From NCBI RefSeq assembly GCF_039729195.1, contig NZ_CP155796.1, forward strand, positions 2,294,001 through 2,358,000: DNA of 64,000 bases, given 5' to 3'. Made by a program: the position numbers and the translations under genes. Source of the DNA: Mycobacterium sp. DL (GTDB lineage Bacteria > Actinomycetota > Actinomycetes > Mycobacteriales > Mycobacteriaceae). How positions within the stretch are numbered: position 1 is the first letter of the stretch; every line of letters begins with the position of its first letter. Below are positions 32,843-40,938 of this stretch, piece after piece. The notes beneath the pieces are model-generated. The model was given only the letters and a program-made list of their open reading frames with translations, made no database searches and was not told where the DNA came from.

Positions 32843-34207
32843 ATGGGCACACGGGGCATGCTGACAAAAGCCGATCTCGAGCAACTGGTCGCCGCGGGCG
32901 ACATCGACACCGTGATCGTCGCGTTCTGCGATATGCAGGGCAGGCTGACCGGTAAGCGGATCTCGGCGCGGCTGTTCGTCGAGGACGTCGCCGACCACGG
33001 CGCCGAGTGCTGCAACTACCTGCTGGCGGTCGACGTCGACATGAACACCGTCGACGGCTATGAGATCTCCAGTTGGGAAACCGGCTATGGCGACATGGTG
33101 ATGACACCGGACTTCACCACGCTGCGGCTGCTGCCGTGGCAGCCCGGCACCGCGCTGGTGATGGCGGATCTGTCGTGGACCGACGGCAAGCCGGTGATCC
33201 AAGCGCCCCGCAGCATCCTGCGGTCTCAGCTCGACCGGCTCGCCGAGCGCGGCATGGGTGCGATCGCGGCAACCGAGCTCGAGTTCATGGTGTTCGACGA
33301 CAGCTACCGCGACGCCTGGAAGGCGGGCTATCGCAGCCTGAAACCCGCCACCGACTACAACATCGACTACGCCATGCTGGCCTCGACCCGGATGGAGCCG
33401 CTGCTGCGCGACATCCGGGTCGGGATGGAAGGTGCGGGGCTGTACTGCGAGGGCGTCAAGGGGGAGTGCAACCTCGGCCAGCAGGAGATCGGCTTCCGCT
33501 ATGACGACGCGCTGGTCGTCTGCGACAACCACACCATCTACAAGAACGGCGCCAAGGAGATCGCCGACCAGCACGGCAAGAGCCTGACGTTCATGGCGAA
33601 GTTCGATGAGCGCGAGGGCAACAGCTGCCACATCCACATCTCGTTCCGGGGTGATGACGGTTCAGCGGTGTTCGCCGATGAGGACGACGAGCTGGGCATG
33701 TCGGCGATGTTCCGCAGTTTCGTCGCCGGACAACTGGCCACGCTGCGGGAGATGACGCTGTTCTATGCGCCGAACATCAACTCCTACAAGCGCTATGTGG
33801 ACGGCAGTTTCGCGCCGACCGCGGTCGCATGGGGGATCGACAACCGGACCTGTGCACTGCGGGTGGTCGGCCACGGCCACGGCATGCGGATGGAGTGCCG
33901 CTCCCCGGGAGGCGACGTCAACCAGTACCTCGCGGTGTCGGCTCTGATCGCCGGCGGTCTGCACGGTATCGATCAGGGACTCGAGCTGCCGGATGCCTTG
34001 CAGGGCAACGCCTACACCAGTGGTGCCGAGCGGCTCCCGACGACGATGGCCGAAGCGGTGGAGTTGCTCGACAACTCACAGATCGCGCGCGAGGCGTTCG
34101 GCGACGATGTCGTGGACCACTACCTGAACTACGCGCGGGTGGAACTCAAGGCGTTCAACTCGGCGGTGACCGACTGGGAGAGGGTGCGCGGTTTTGAGCG
34201 GCTGTGA
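32843..34207 (+). CDS. Glutamine synthetase family protein (GlnA4-like, gamma-glutamylamine ligase)
   Basis: The 454-residue protein has the glutamine-synthetase fold: an N-terminal beta-grasp (about 15-110, with FCDMQGRLTGKRI) and a catalytic domain with the metal/ATP signature segments. Visible ones are AATELEFMVFD, EGVKGECNLGQQEIGF, MAKFDEREGNSCHIHISF and NRTCALRVVGHG. In actinobacteria such paralogues glutamylate polyamines or ethanolamine rather than making glutamine. The downstream PuuD-like hydrolase and aldehyde dehydrogenase support amine catabolism here. By position it matches M. tuberculosis glnA4 (Rv2860c). The start is set by AGGGCGG five bases upstream. The Tyr adenylylation loop of true GlnA1 was not recognised. 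The amine is unknown. Confidence 0.9.
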   Translation: MGTRGMLTKADLEQLVAAGDIDTVIVAFCDMQGRLTGKRISARLFVEDVADHGAECCNYLLAVDVDMNTVDGYEISSWETGYGDMVMTPDFTTLRLLPWQPGTALVMADLSWTDGKPVIQAPRSILRSQLDRLAERGMGAIAATELEFMVFDDSYRDAWKAGYRSLKPATDYNIDYAMLASTRMEPLLRDIRVGMEGAGLYCEGVKGECNLGQQEIGFRYDDALVVCDNHTIYKNGAKEIADQHGKSLTFMAKFDEREGNSCHIHISFRGDDGSAVFADEDDELGMSAMFRSFVAGQLATLREMTLFYAPNINSYKRYVDGSFAPTAVAWGIDNRTCALRVVGHGHGMRMECRSPGGDVNQYLAVSALIAGGLHGIDQGLELPDALQGNAYTSGAERLPTTMAEAVELLDNSQIAREAFGDDVVDHYLNYARVELKAFNSAVTDWERVRGFERL

Positions 34208-34967
34208 CGACGCGGGTGTCCGTCCCGTGGTCGGTTTGACCACGTATCTGCAGCAGGCGCAGACCGGGGTGTGGGACGTGCGGGCCAGCTTCCTGCCGGC
34301 CATCTACTTCGAGGGCGTCGGGCTGGCAGGCGGCATCTCGGTGCTGCTGCCCCCGCAGCCCGCAGACGAGGCCATCGCCGACCGGGTGCTCGACAGGCTC
34401 GACGGCCTGATCATCACCGGCGGCCGCGACGTCGACCCGGCGGCCTACCGCAGCCGGCGCCACCCGGCGACCGACGAGCCGTCCGCGGACACCCGCACCA
34501 GAGACGCCTTCGAGTTCATGCTGCTGCGCGGGGCGCTGCGCAGAGGCATCCCGGTGCTGGGCATCTGCCGCGGCGCTCAGGTGCTCAACGTGGCGCTCGG
34601 CGGGACGCTGCACCAGCACCTGCCCGACGTCGTCGGGCACACCCGCCACCAGCAGGGCAACGCGGTGTTCTCCACGTCGTCGATCAGCACCGTGTCCGGC
34701 ACCAAGGTCGCCGGCCTGATCGGGCCGACCACCGACGCCCAGTGTTACCACCACCAGGCCATCGACCGCCTCGGCGACGGTCTGATCGTCAGCGCGTCGG
34801 ACGCCGACGGGGTGATCGAAGCGGTGGAGATCGATCCCGCGAAGTACCCCCACAGCTGGGCGATCGCGGTGCAGTGGCATCCCGAGGAACGGCTGGACGA
34901 CCTTCGACTGTTTGCGGGGCTGGTCGGCGCCGCGACGGCCTACGCGACCGAGAGAGTGAGCCTGTGA
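34194..34967 (+). CDS. Class I glutamine amidotransferase-like gamma-glutamyl hydrolase (PuuD-like)
   Basis: The 257-residue protein has the class I GATase triad. The nucleophile Cys is in GIPVLGICRGAQVLNVALGG, and the His-Glu pair is in WAIAVQWHPEE near the C-terminus. Other PuuD-type motifs are GLIITGGRDVDPAAY and GGTLHQHLPDVVGHTRH. PuuD-type enzymes release glutamate from gamma-glutamyl-gamma-aminobutyrate. The start is uncertain: TTG at 34194, overlapping the upstream gene by 14 nt, reaches the first conserved strand (RPVVGLTTY); a GTG further in would truncate it. The 3' end overlaps the next gene as GTGA, so the operon is tightly coupled. Confidence 0.85.
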   Translation: MSGCDDAGVRPVVGLTTYLQQAQTGVWDVRASFLPAIYFEGVGLAGGISVLLPPQPADEAIADRVLDRLDGLIITGGRDVDPAAYRSRRHPATDEPSADTRTRDAFEFMLLRGALRRGIPVLGICRGAQVLNVALGGTLHQHLPDVVGHTRHQQGNAVFSTSSISTVSGTKVAGLIGPTTDAQCYHHQAIDRLGDGLIVSASDADGVIEAVEIDPAKYPHSWAIAVQWHPEERLDDLRLFAGLVGAATAYATERVSL

Positions 34968-36340
34968 CCGTCAGTGAAGTGATCAATCCGGCGACCGAGC
35001 AGGTGCTGCGCACCGTCGAGCAGACCGACGAGGCCGGCGTCGACGACGCGGTGGCGCGCGCCAAGGTCGCCCAACGGCGCTGGGCGCGGCAGGCTCCCGC
35101 GGACCGCGCGGCCGCGCTGCGCTCGTTCGCGGCCGTGGTGGATGCGCACACAGAAGAACTGGCGGAACTGGAAGTGGCGAACTCCGGTCATCCGATCGGG
35201 AATGCGCGGTGGGAGGCCGGCCACGTGCGCGATGTCCTCCAGTACTACTCGGCCACGCCGGAACGTCTGTCCGGCAAACAGATTCCGGTCGCCGGCGGGT
35301 GGAACGTCACCTTCAACGAGCCGCTCGGGGTGGTCGGGGTGATCACACCGTGGAACTTCCCGATGACGATCGCCTCCTGGGGCTTCGCCCCCGCGCTCGC
35401 CGCGGGCAACGCAGTGCTGGTCAAGCCCGCGGAGTGGACACCGCTGACAACGATCCGTCTCGGCGAACTCGCCGTCGAGGCGGGACTGCCCGCCGACCTG
35501 TTCTGCGTGTTACCCGGCCGGGGTTCGGTGGTCGGGGAGCGGTTCGTCAGCCATCCCGACGTCCGCAAGATCGTGTTCACCGGATCCACCGAGGTCGGCA
35601 CCCGGGTGATGGCAGGTGCTGCGGCACAGGTCAAACGGGTCACCCTCGAGCTCGGAGGCAAGAGCGCCAACATCGTCTTCGACGACTGCGACCTGGCGCG
35701 CGCCGCTGCCGCCGCGCCGTACGGCGTGTTCGACAACGCCGGGCAGGACTGCTGTGCCCGCAGCCGAATTCTGGTGCAGCGCAATGTTTATGACCGATTC
35801 ATGGAGCTCTTCGAGCCCGCGGTCAAGGGTGTCGTGGTGGGAGACCCCCGTGCCGGTGAGACCGAAATGGGCCCGTTGGTGTCCCGGAAGCACTGGGACT
35901 CGGTGGCGGAGTTCGTTCCCGACGATGCGCCCGTCGCCTTCCGGGGTTCGGCTCCGTCGGGTCCCGGATACTGGTTCCCCCCGACGGTGCTGACTCCGCA
36001 GCGCGGCGACCGCACCGTCACCGAGGAGATCTTCGGGCCGGTGGTCACAGTGCTGCCCTTCGAGGACGAAGCCGATGCCATCGCGCTCGCCAACGACACC
36101 GTGTACGGACTGTCCGGTTCGATCTGGACCGACAATGTGTCTCGGGCGCTGCGGGTGTCGCGCGCCGTGGAAGCCGGCAATCTGTCGGTGAACTCGCACT
36201 CGTCGGTGCGTTACAGCACGCCGTTCGGCGGCTTCAAGCAGTCCGGGCTGGGCCGCGAACTCGGACCGGACGCCCCCCTGTCGTTCACCGAGACGAAGAA
36301 CGTGTTCATCGCTGTTCAACCCGACGAGGAAGGTGCCTGA
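34964..36340 (+). CDS. NAD(P)-dependent aldehyde dehydrogenase (AldC/PuuC-like)
   Basis: The 458-residue protein has all ALDH landmarks: VITPWNFPMTIASWGFAPALAAGN, KIVFTGSTEVGTRV, general-base Glu in VTLELGGKSANIVF, and the catalytic Cys in NAGQDCCARSRIL. EEIFGPVVTV and the C-terminal TPFGGFKQSGLGRELG follow. It should oxidise an aldehyde to an acid, in the Puu-type scheme gamma-glutamyl-gamma-aminobutyraldehyde. GTG 34964 overlaps the upstream stop by 4 nt. Position matches M. tuberculosis Rv2858c (aldC). Two adjacent Cys (DCC) at the active site are common in this subgroup. Confidence 0.92.
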   Translation: MTVSEVINPATEQVLRTVEQTDEAGVDDAVARAKVAQRRWARQAPADRAAALRSFAAVVDAHTEELAELEVANSGHPIGNARWEAGHVRDVLQYYSATPERLSGKQIPVAGGWNVTFNEPLGVVGVITPWNFPMTIASWGFAPALAAGNAVLVKPAEWTPLTTIRLGELAVEAGLPADLFCVLPGRGSVVGERFVSHPDVRKIVFTGSTEVGTRVMAGAAAQVKRVTLELGGKSANIVFDDCDLARAAAAAPYGVFDNAGQDCCARSRILVQRNVYDRFMELFEPAVKGVVVGDPRAGETEMGPLVSRKHWDSVAEFVPDDAPVAFRGSAPSGPGYWFPPTVLTPQRGDRTVTEEIFGPVVTVLPFEDEADAIALANDTVYGLSGSIWTDNVSRALRVSRAVEAGNLSVNSHSSVRYSTPFGGFKQSGLGRELGPDAPLSFTETKNVFIAVQPDEEGA

Positions 36341-37113
36341 TGGATCTGACCGAGCGACTGAAGGACAAGGTCGCCGTGATCACCGGTGGCGCCAGCGGCA
36401 TCGGTCTGGCGACCGCGAAGCGGATGCAGTCCGAGGGCGCGATCGTTGTCATCGGGGATGTCGACCCGGCCACCGGCCAGAGCGTCGCGAACGACCTCAA
36501 CGTGACCTTCGTACAGGTCGATGTCTCGGACCAGGTTGCGGTGGACCACCTGTTCGACACTGCAGTCGAGGTCCACGGTGGTGTCGACATCGCCTTCAAC
36601 AACGCGGGCATCAGTCCGCCGGAGGACGACCTGATCGAGAACACCAGCGTCGACGCATGGGACCGGGTGCAGGACATCAACCTGAAGTCGGTGTTCTTCT
36701 GCTGCAAGGCCGCACTGCGGCACATGGTGCCGCAGCAGAAGGGGTCGATCGTCAACACCGCGTCGTTCGTCGCCGTGATGGGTTCGGCGACGTCGCAGAT
36801 CTCCTACACCGCCTCCAAGGGCGGCGTGCTGGCGATGTCGCGCGAACTGGGTGTGCAGTACGCACGTCAGGGCATCCGCGTCAACGCGCTGTGCCCGGGA
36901 CCGGTCAACACGCCTCTGCTCAAGGAGTTGTTCGCGAAGGATCCCGAGCGGGCCGCCCGCAGGTTGGTGCACGTGCCTGTCGGCCGGTTCGCCGAACCGG
37001 AGGAACTCGCCGCCGCGGTGGCATTCCTGGCCAGCGATGACGCATCGTTCATCACGGGATCGTCGTTCCTCGTCGACGGCGGGATCAGCTCCGCTTACGT
37101 CACACCGCTCTAG
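36340..37113 (+). CDS. Short-chain dehydrogenase/reductase
   Basis: The 257-residue classical SDR has the cofactor motif TGGASGIG (about residues 16-23). DVDPATGQS marks the adenine end, and NNAGISPPEDD lies in the middle. The catalytic Ser, Tyr and Lys are in VNTASFVAVMG and YTASKGGVL, and the protein ends ITGSSFLVDGGISSAYV. Asp after the second strand suggests NAD(H) preference. It starts on the last base of the ALDH stop (TGATG), so it is translationally coupled and is part of the amine-catabolic operon. It corresponds to M. tuberculosis Rv2857c. The substrate is unknown, perhaps a hydroxy compound of the same pathway. Confidence 0.92.
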   Translation: MDLTERLKDKVAVITGGASGIGLATAKRMQSEGAIVVIGDVDPATGQSVANDLNVTFVQVDVSDQVAVDHLFDTAVEVHGGVDIAFNNAGISPPEDDLIENTSVDAWDRVQDINLKSVFFCCKAALRHMVPQQKGSIVNTASFVAVMGSATSQISYTASKGGVLAMSRELGVQYARQGIRVNALCPGPVNTPLLKELFAKDPERAARRLVHVPVGRFAEPEELAAAVAFLASDDASFITGSSFLVDGGISSAYVTPL

Positions 37114-37128
37114 CGGGCCACCACGCAG

Positions 37129-37878
37129 ATGGCAGCCCCACCGGACCCCAGTGACAAGGCCAGATTTCCCGAGGGCGCTGACGTCAGCGACGCCCTGCTG
37201 CGTCCGGTTCGGCCACTCAACGCGTTCGAGGACACCGTCGAGCGGCTCCTGCAGACCATCCGACTGGGAATGCTGCATCCGGGCGAATCCCTGCCCCCCG
37301 AACGGGAACTCGCGGCGCGGCTCGGGGTCAGCCGGGACACGGTGCGCGAGGCGATCAAGTCGCTGGCCGACGCGGGCTATCTGGTGTCGCGCCGTGGCCG
37401 CTACGGCGGCACGTTCCTGGCCGACGCGCTGCCCACGCCCAGTGCCGACGAGGTCAGGTTCACCCGCGCGGACATCGACGACGCGCTGAGCCTGCGGGAG
37501 ATCCTCGAGGTGGGTGCCGCGCGGATGGCGGCGGCGCGGACACTCACCGCTACCGAGCGTGAGGCGTTGTGGAGCCGGCTGGCCGATGTGCGCGACGCCG
37601 CCACCGAGGACTACCGGCGCCTGGACTCGCGGTTGCATCTGGCGATCGCCGAGGCCGCCGGAGTGCCGTCGCTGGTGCCGCTGGTCGCGCAGAACCGGAT
37701 GCGCCTCAACGAACTGCTGGATCGGATCCCACTGCTCGCGCGCAACATCGCCCACTCCGACGAACAGCACGAGGCCATCGTGATGGCGATCCTGGCCGGC
37801 GACGCGGACAACGCGGCACAGACGATGACCGCGCACGTGTGGGGTTCGGCCTCGCTGCTGCACGGATTCCTGGACTGA
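37129..37878 (+). CDS. FadR-type GntR/FCD transcriptional regulator
   Basis: The 249-residue protein has an N-terminal winged helix-turn-helix (about residues 28-95: ERLLQTIRLGMLHPGESLPPERELAARLGVSRDTVREAIKSLADAGYL). A C-terminal FCD domain follows (about 115-240) with metal/ligand positions in DYRRLDSRLHLAIAEAAG and ARNIAHSDEQHEAIVMAIL. FCD regulators bind small carboxylates. It is the last gene of the glnA4-like operon, 15 bp after the SDR gene, so it probably controls the operon through a site in the 32483-32842 region. M. tuberculosis lacks a copy at this place, as far as I recall. Confidence 0.9.
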   Translation: MAAPPDPSDKARFPEGADVSDALLRPVRPLNAFEDTVERLLQTIRLGMLHPGESLPPERELAARLGVSRDTVREAIKSLADAGYLVSRRGRYGGTFLADALPTPSADEVRFTRADIDDALSLREILEVGAARMAAARTLTATEREALWSRLADVRDAATEDYRRLDSRLHLAIAEAAGVPSLVPLVAQNRMRLNELLDRIPLLARNIAHSDEQHEAIVMAILAGDADNAAQTMTAHVWGSASLLHGFLD

Positions 37879-37942
37879 ACCGGGCATCGTCCATCGTGTC
37901 GAGTACGACCTCCAGAGTGCTCTGAGGACTACATTTGGCGGT

Positions 37943-38290
37943 GTGGACGATCGGTCGGTGGTCGAGTTGGCGTCGTCGGCGCTGTCCGACGTCGATACGG
38001 CGGGATGGGCGCAGCGATTCGACCTGGTGTCCGATCCGCACCGGCTGGAGATCCTGCTGAGCCTGCACCGCGCGCCCGGAATCTGTGTCAGTGACCTGGC
38101 GGCTGCGCTCGGCCGATCGGAGAACGCCGTGTCCCAGGCGCTGCGGGTGCTCCGCGCGCAAGGGTGGGTGACCAGCACGCGGACCGGCCGTTCGGTCAGC
38201 TACCGGTTGGACGACGAGATCGTGCACGACCTGCTGCACTGGATCGGCGCCCGGCACTCGGAGCCGGCGGGGCGCCACGGGCATCACTGA
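37943..38290 (+). CDS. ArsR/SmtB-family metal-responsive regulator with His-rich tail
   Basis: The 115-residue protein has an ArsR winged helix: RFDLVSDPHRLEILLSLHRAPGICVSDLAAALGRSENAVSQALRVLRAQGWVTSTRTGRSVSYRLD. The alpha5 region, DDEIVHDLLHWIGARHSE, is followed by RHGHH at the C-terminus. His residues in alpha5 and in the tail resemble the Ni/Co sites of NmtR and KmtR. It should repress metal genes in the absence of metal-excess signals or derepress on Co/Ni binding. It lies 80 bp before cbiM, and an imperfect inverted repeat in that gap is a likely operator. The start is GTG at 37943. Confidence 0.9.
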   Translation: MDDRSVVELASSALSDVDTAGWAQRFDLVSDPHRLEILLSLHRAPGICVSDLAAALGRSENAVSQALRVLRAQGWVTSTRTGRSVSYRLDDEIVHDLLHWIGARHSEPAGRHGHH

Positions 38291-38301
38291 CCGCCTTCCG
38301 T

Positions 38302-38331
38302 CATCTGATCAGCTGGACAGGTGAACAGATG
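38302..38331. promoter_or_regulatory. ArsR-type operator CATCTGATCA-N10-TGAACAGATG
   Basis: The two 10-bp arms match at 9 of 10 positions. SmtB/ArsR operators typically contain TGAACA half-sites. It lies between the ArsR gene and cbiM and covers the alternative ATG at 38329, which supports starting cbiM downstream. Confidence 0.5.
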
Positions 38332-38370
38332 GCGGAATACGCTCGGCGGATGAACGTCGACCACGTCGCG

Positions 38371-39054
38371 ATGCACATGAGCGACGGCATCGTCAACGCA
38401 CCGATCTCGCTCCTGTTCGGCGGTATCGCAGTGGTGGCAATGGCTGTGTGCGTGGCGAAGGCACGGACCGAGCTCGACGAACGCACCGTGCCACTCGCCG
38501 GACTCGTGGCCGCCTTCGTCTTCGCCGTGCAGATGGTGAACTTCCCGATCCTTCCCGGTGTCAGCGGCCACCTGCTCGGCGGCGCGCTCGCCGCGATCCT
38601 CGTCGGCCCGTACACCGGGGCGCTCTGTGTGTCGATCGTCCTCATCGTCCAGGCACTTCTGTTCGCCGACGGTGGGGTGACGGCGTTGGGCACCAACATC
38701 ACCAACATGTCCGTGATCGGTGTCGTCGCCGGCTACGGGACCGCGGCGGTCTTGTACCGCCTCGCGCGGCGCCGCCGGGCCGATGTCCCCGTACCCGTTG
38801 TCGGGACGATCGCTTTCATCTCCGCGGTGATCGGCACTGTTTGTGCCGCAATGGGTTTCGTACTGGAGTATGCGCTCGGGGGAGCGGCGACGACGTCGCT
38901 GGGCACGGTCGCGGCCTACATGTTCGGCACCCACGTCCTGATCGGGATCGGCGAAGGAATCATCACCGCACTGACCGTGATGGCGGTGGTGCGGGCCCGG
39001 CCCGATCTCGTGTATCTGCTGCGCACCAACACACGCGCCGAGGTCACGGTATGA
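38371..39054 (+). CDS. cbiM: Energy-coupling factor Co/Ni transporter S-component CbiM
   Basis: CbiM binds Co2+ or Ni2+ and carries it across the membrane together with CbiQ and CbiO. The 227-residue protein shows MHMSDGIVNAPISLLF at its N-terminus. In this family the N-terminal amine and His2 bind the metal, so translation should begin at the Met of MHMSDG (38371). Upstream ATGs at 38329 and 38350 would bury it behind extra residues. Further landmarks are VNFPILPGVSGHLLGGALAAILVGP and ALLFADGGVTALGTNITNM. About seven membrane helices are predicted. It starts a tight operon and overlaps the next gene by 4 nt. Whether cobalt or nickel is preferred cannot be told. Confidence 0.9.
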   Translation: MHMSDGIVNAPISLLFGGIAVVAMAVCVAKARTELDERTVPLAGLVAAFVFAVQMVNFPILPGVSGHLLGGALAAILVGPYTGALCVSIVLIVQALLFADGGVTALGTNITNMSVIGVVAGYGTAAVLYRLARRRRADVPVPVVGTIAFISAVIGTVCAAMGFVLEYALGGAATTSLGTVAAYMFGTHVLIGIGEGIITALTVMAVVRARPDLVYLLRTNTRAEVTV

Positions 39055-39419
39055 CGGCGCCGACGCCACGCCGATGGTGGTTCTGGATCGGATTCGCCAT
39101 GGTCACCCTGCTGATCGCCGGGGGTGTGTCGTATTTCGCGAGCTCGAGTCCGGACGGTCTGGACTCGGCGACGCTGCAGGGCTGCGAGGTGATCGAGACC
39201 CCGGCCGGCGAAGAACTCCGGGGTGAATGCATTGCACAGCACGCCGACGAACATTCCCTCGCGGCCTCGCCGCTAGCCGACTACGCGATCGGCGGCCAGG
39301 ACGGGACCGGCGGGCTCGCGGGCATCGTCGGCGTCGTCGTCACGGTCGTGGTCGCCGGCGGTGCCTTCTGGCTGATCGCCCGGTCCCGCACGAAACCCAC
39401 GTCGCCGACGAGAGATTGA
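39051..39419 (+). CDS. PDGLE domain protein, CbiN-like accessory subunit
   Basis: The 122-residue protein has two membrane helices, at about residues 10-30 (WFWIGFAMVTLLIAGGVSYF) and 90-112. Between them lies an external loop starting with SSSPDGLDSATLQGCE, the PDGLE motif. Such proteins replace CbiN as the small partner of CbiM in many Co/Ni ECF systems. The loop contains two Cys (GCEVIE and GECIAQ) that may form a disulfide, and acidic and His residues (HADEH) that may meet metal. The start ATG overlaps the cbiM stop; the cbiQ start follows 2 nt after the end. Confidence 0.87.
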   Translation: MTAPTPRRWWFWIGFAMVTLLIAGGVSYFASSSPDGLDSATLQGCEVIETPAGEELRGECIAQHADEHSLAASPLADYAIGGQDGTGGLAGIVGVVVTVVVAGGAFWLIARSRTKPTSPTRD

Positions 39420-39421
39420 CG

Positions 39422-40201
39422 GTGGGCGCAGGTCACTCGCATCCGCTGTACCGCGACGGTGACTCGCCGCTGCATCGGGCACCCGCGGAGGCCAAGATCG
39501 TGTGCCTGGTTCTGTTCGTCCTCGCCGTGGTGGCCACGCCGCGGGAGTTGTTCTGGCCCTTCGGTCTCTACGCGCTGATCATCCTCGTGCTGTGGCAGGT
39601 GGCGCGTATCCCGCTGCGCTGGATCCTGCCCCGCATGCTCATCGAGGCGCCGTTCATCGTGCTCGCGGTACTCCTGCCGTTCGCCGAGGGCGGTGAGCGG
39701 GTCACTGTCGCGGGCATGGAGTTGTCGGTGGCAGGCCTGTACGCGGCGTGGGGCATCGTCATCAAGGGCACCCTCGGTGTGGCCGCGTCTTTGACCCTGG
39801 CCTCCACCACCACCGCACGCGAACTCCCTGTCGCGCTGAGCAGGCTCCGGGTTCCCGCGATGATCGTCTCGGTCCTGACGCTGATGATCCGTTATGTCGA
39901 CGTGCTGACCGCCGAAGCCCGCCGGATGCGGATGGCGCGGGTTTCGCGCGGTGATTCGCCCCGGATGCTGCATCAGGTCGGTGCGACGGCGAAGAGTGTC
40001 GGCGCGCTGTTCCTTCGGTCCTATGAACGCGGTGAGCGGGTGTATATGGCGATGCTGTCGCGGGGCTTCGACGGCCGGGTTCCCGCGCTGGCGGTGGGGT
40101 CCGGATGTGTCGCCGCCGCGACGCCGCGACAGTGGACGGTCGTGTTGCTGCCTGCGGCGGCCGCGGTGATGGTCGCAGCCGCCGCGTGGGTGCTGAGGTG
40201 A
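39422..40201 (+). CDS. cbiQ: ECF transporter transmembrane subunit CbiQ
   Basis: The T-component couples CbiO ATP hydrolysis to CbiM. The 259-residue protein has helices around IVCLVLFVLAVVATP, FGLYALIILVLWQV and IEAPFIVLAVLLP. The two conserved cytoplasmic ARG-type coupling motifs are ARRMRMARVSRGD and MAMLSRGFDG. The start is GTG at 39422, with GAGAGA six bases upstream; TTG at 39416 is an alternative. It ends in a GTGA overlap with cbiO. Confidence 0.92.
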   Translation: MGAGHSHPLYRDGDSPLHRAPAEAKIVCLVLFVLAVVATPRELFWPFGLYALIILVLWQVARIPLRWILPRMLIEAPFIVLAVLLPFAEGGERVTVAGMELSVAGLYAAWGIVIKGTLGVAASLTLASTTTARELPVALSRLRVPAMIVSVLTLMIRYVDVLTAEARRMRMARVSRGDSPRMLHQVGATAKSVGALFLRSYERGERVYMAMLSRGFDGRVPALAVGSGCVAAATPRQWTVVLLPAAAAVMVAAAAWVLR

Positions 40202-40938
40202 ACCGGCCGGCGATCCGTGTCCGGAACCTGAGCTACTCCTACCCGGGTGGGCTTCCGGCGCTCGGCGGTATCGATCTCGAGGTCGCCGCAGGGGAGCGTG
40301 TCGCGTTGCTCGGCCCCAATGGAGCCGGAAAGACGACCCTCATGCTCCACCTCAACGGTGTGCTGACCGCGTCGCAGGGCACTGTCGAGATCACCGGGAC
40401 GGCGTTGTCGCGCAAGACCCTTCGTGATATCCGGCGCAAGGTCGGAGTCGTCTTCCAGGATCCCGACGACCAGCTGTTCATGCCGACCCTCGCCCAGGAC
40501 GTCGCCTTCGGACCCGCCAACTTCGGGGTCCGCGGCGCCGAGCTCGAAGCGCGTGTCGCGCGTGCCCTCGAGGTCGTGTCGATGACCGACCTGGCCGCGC
40601 GCAGTCCCGCCCACATGTCGGGTGGTCAGCGCCGGCGCGCGGCACTGGCCACCGTTCTGGCGTGTGAACCCGAAGTGCTCGTTCTCGACGAGCCGTCGGC
40701 CAACCTCGACCCCGTCGCCCGCAGGGAACTGGCCGAGACCCTGGCGGGGCTCGACGCGACGATGCTGATCGTCACCCACGACCTGCCGTACGCAGCTCAG
40801 CTGTGTGACCGCGCGATCGTCATGGATGGCGGCCTCATCGTCGCCGACGGTCCGATCGGCGACGTGCTGTCGAACACCGAACTTCTCGCCGCGCACCGCC
40901 TCGAGTTGCCGTGGGGCTTTGTCGTCGGCTCACGCTGA
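40198..40938 (+). CDS. cbiO: ECF transporter ATP-binding subunit CbiO
   Basis: The 246-residue ABC ATPase has Walker A in LLGPNGAGKTTLMLHLNG (about residue 38). The Q-loop is in VFQDPDDQLFMPTLAQDVAFGP, the signature in HMSGGQRRRAALA, Walker B and catalytic Glu in VLVLDEPSANLDP, and the switch His in VTHDL. It drives metal uptake by CbiM/CbiQ. The GTG start overlaps the cbiQ stop. Its 3' end overlaps the convergent histidine-kinase gene by 9 nt. Only one ATPase is encoded, so it acts as a homodimer. Confidence 0.93.
   Translation: MNRPAIRVRNLSYSYPGGLPALGGIDLEVAAGERVALLGPNGAGKTTLMLHLNGVLTASQGTVEITGTALSRKTLRDIRRKVGVVFQDPDDQLFMPTLAQDVAFGPANFGVRGAELEARVARALEVVSMTDLAARSPAHMSGGQRRRAALATVLACEPEVLVLDEPSANLDPVARRELAETLAGLDATMLIVTHDLPYAAQLCDRAIVMDGGLIVADGPIGDVLSNTELLAAHRLELPWGFVVGSR

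Noticed and set aside
38291..38370. Cobalamin riboswitch before cbiM
   Set aside because: The gap of 80 bp is too short and no B12-box-like sequence is seen; an ArsR operator explains it better. None is visible before cobO either.
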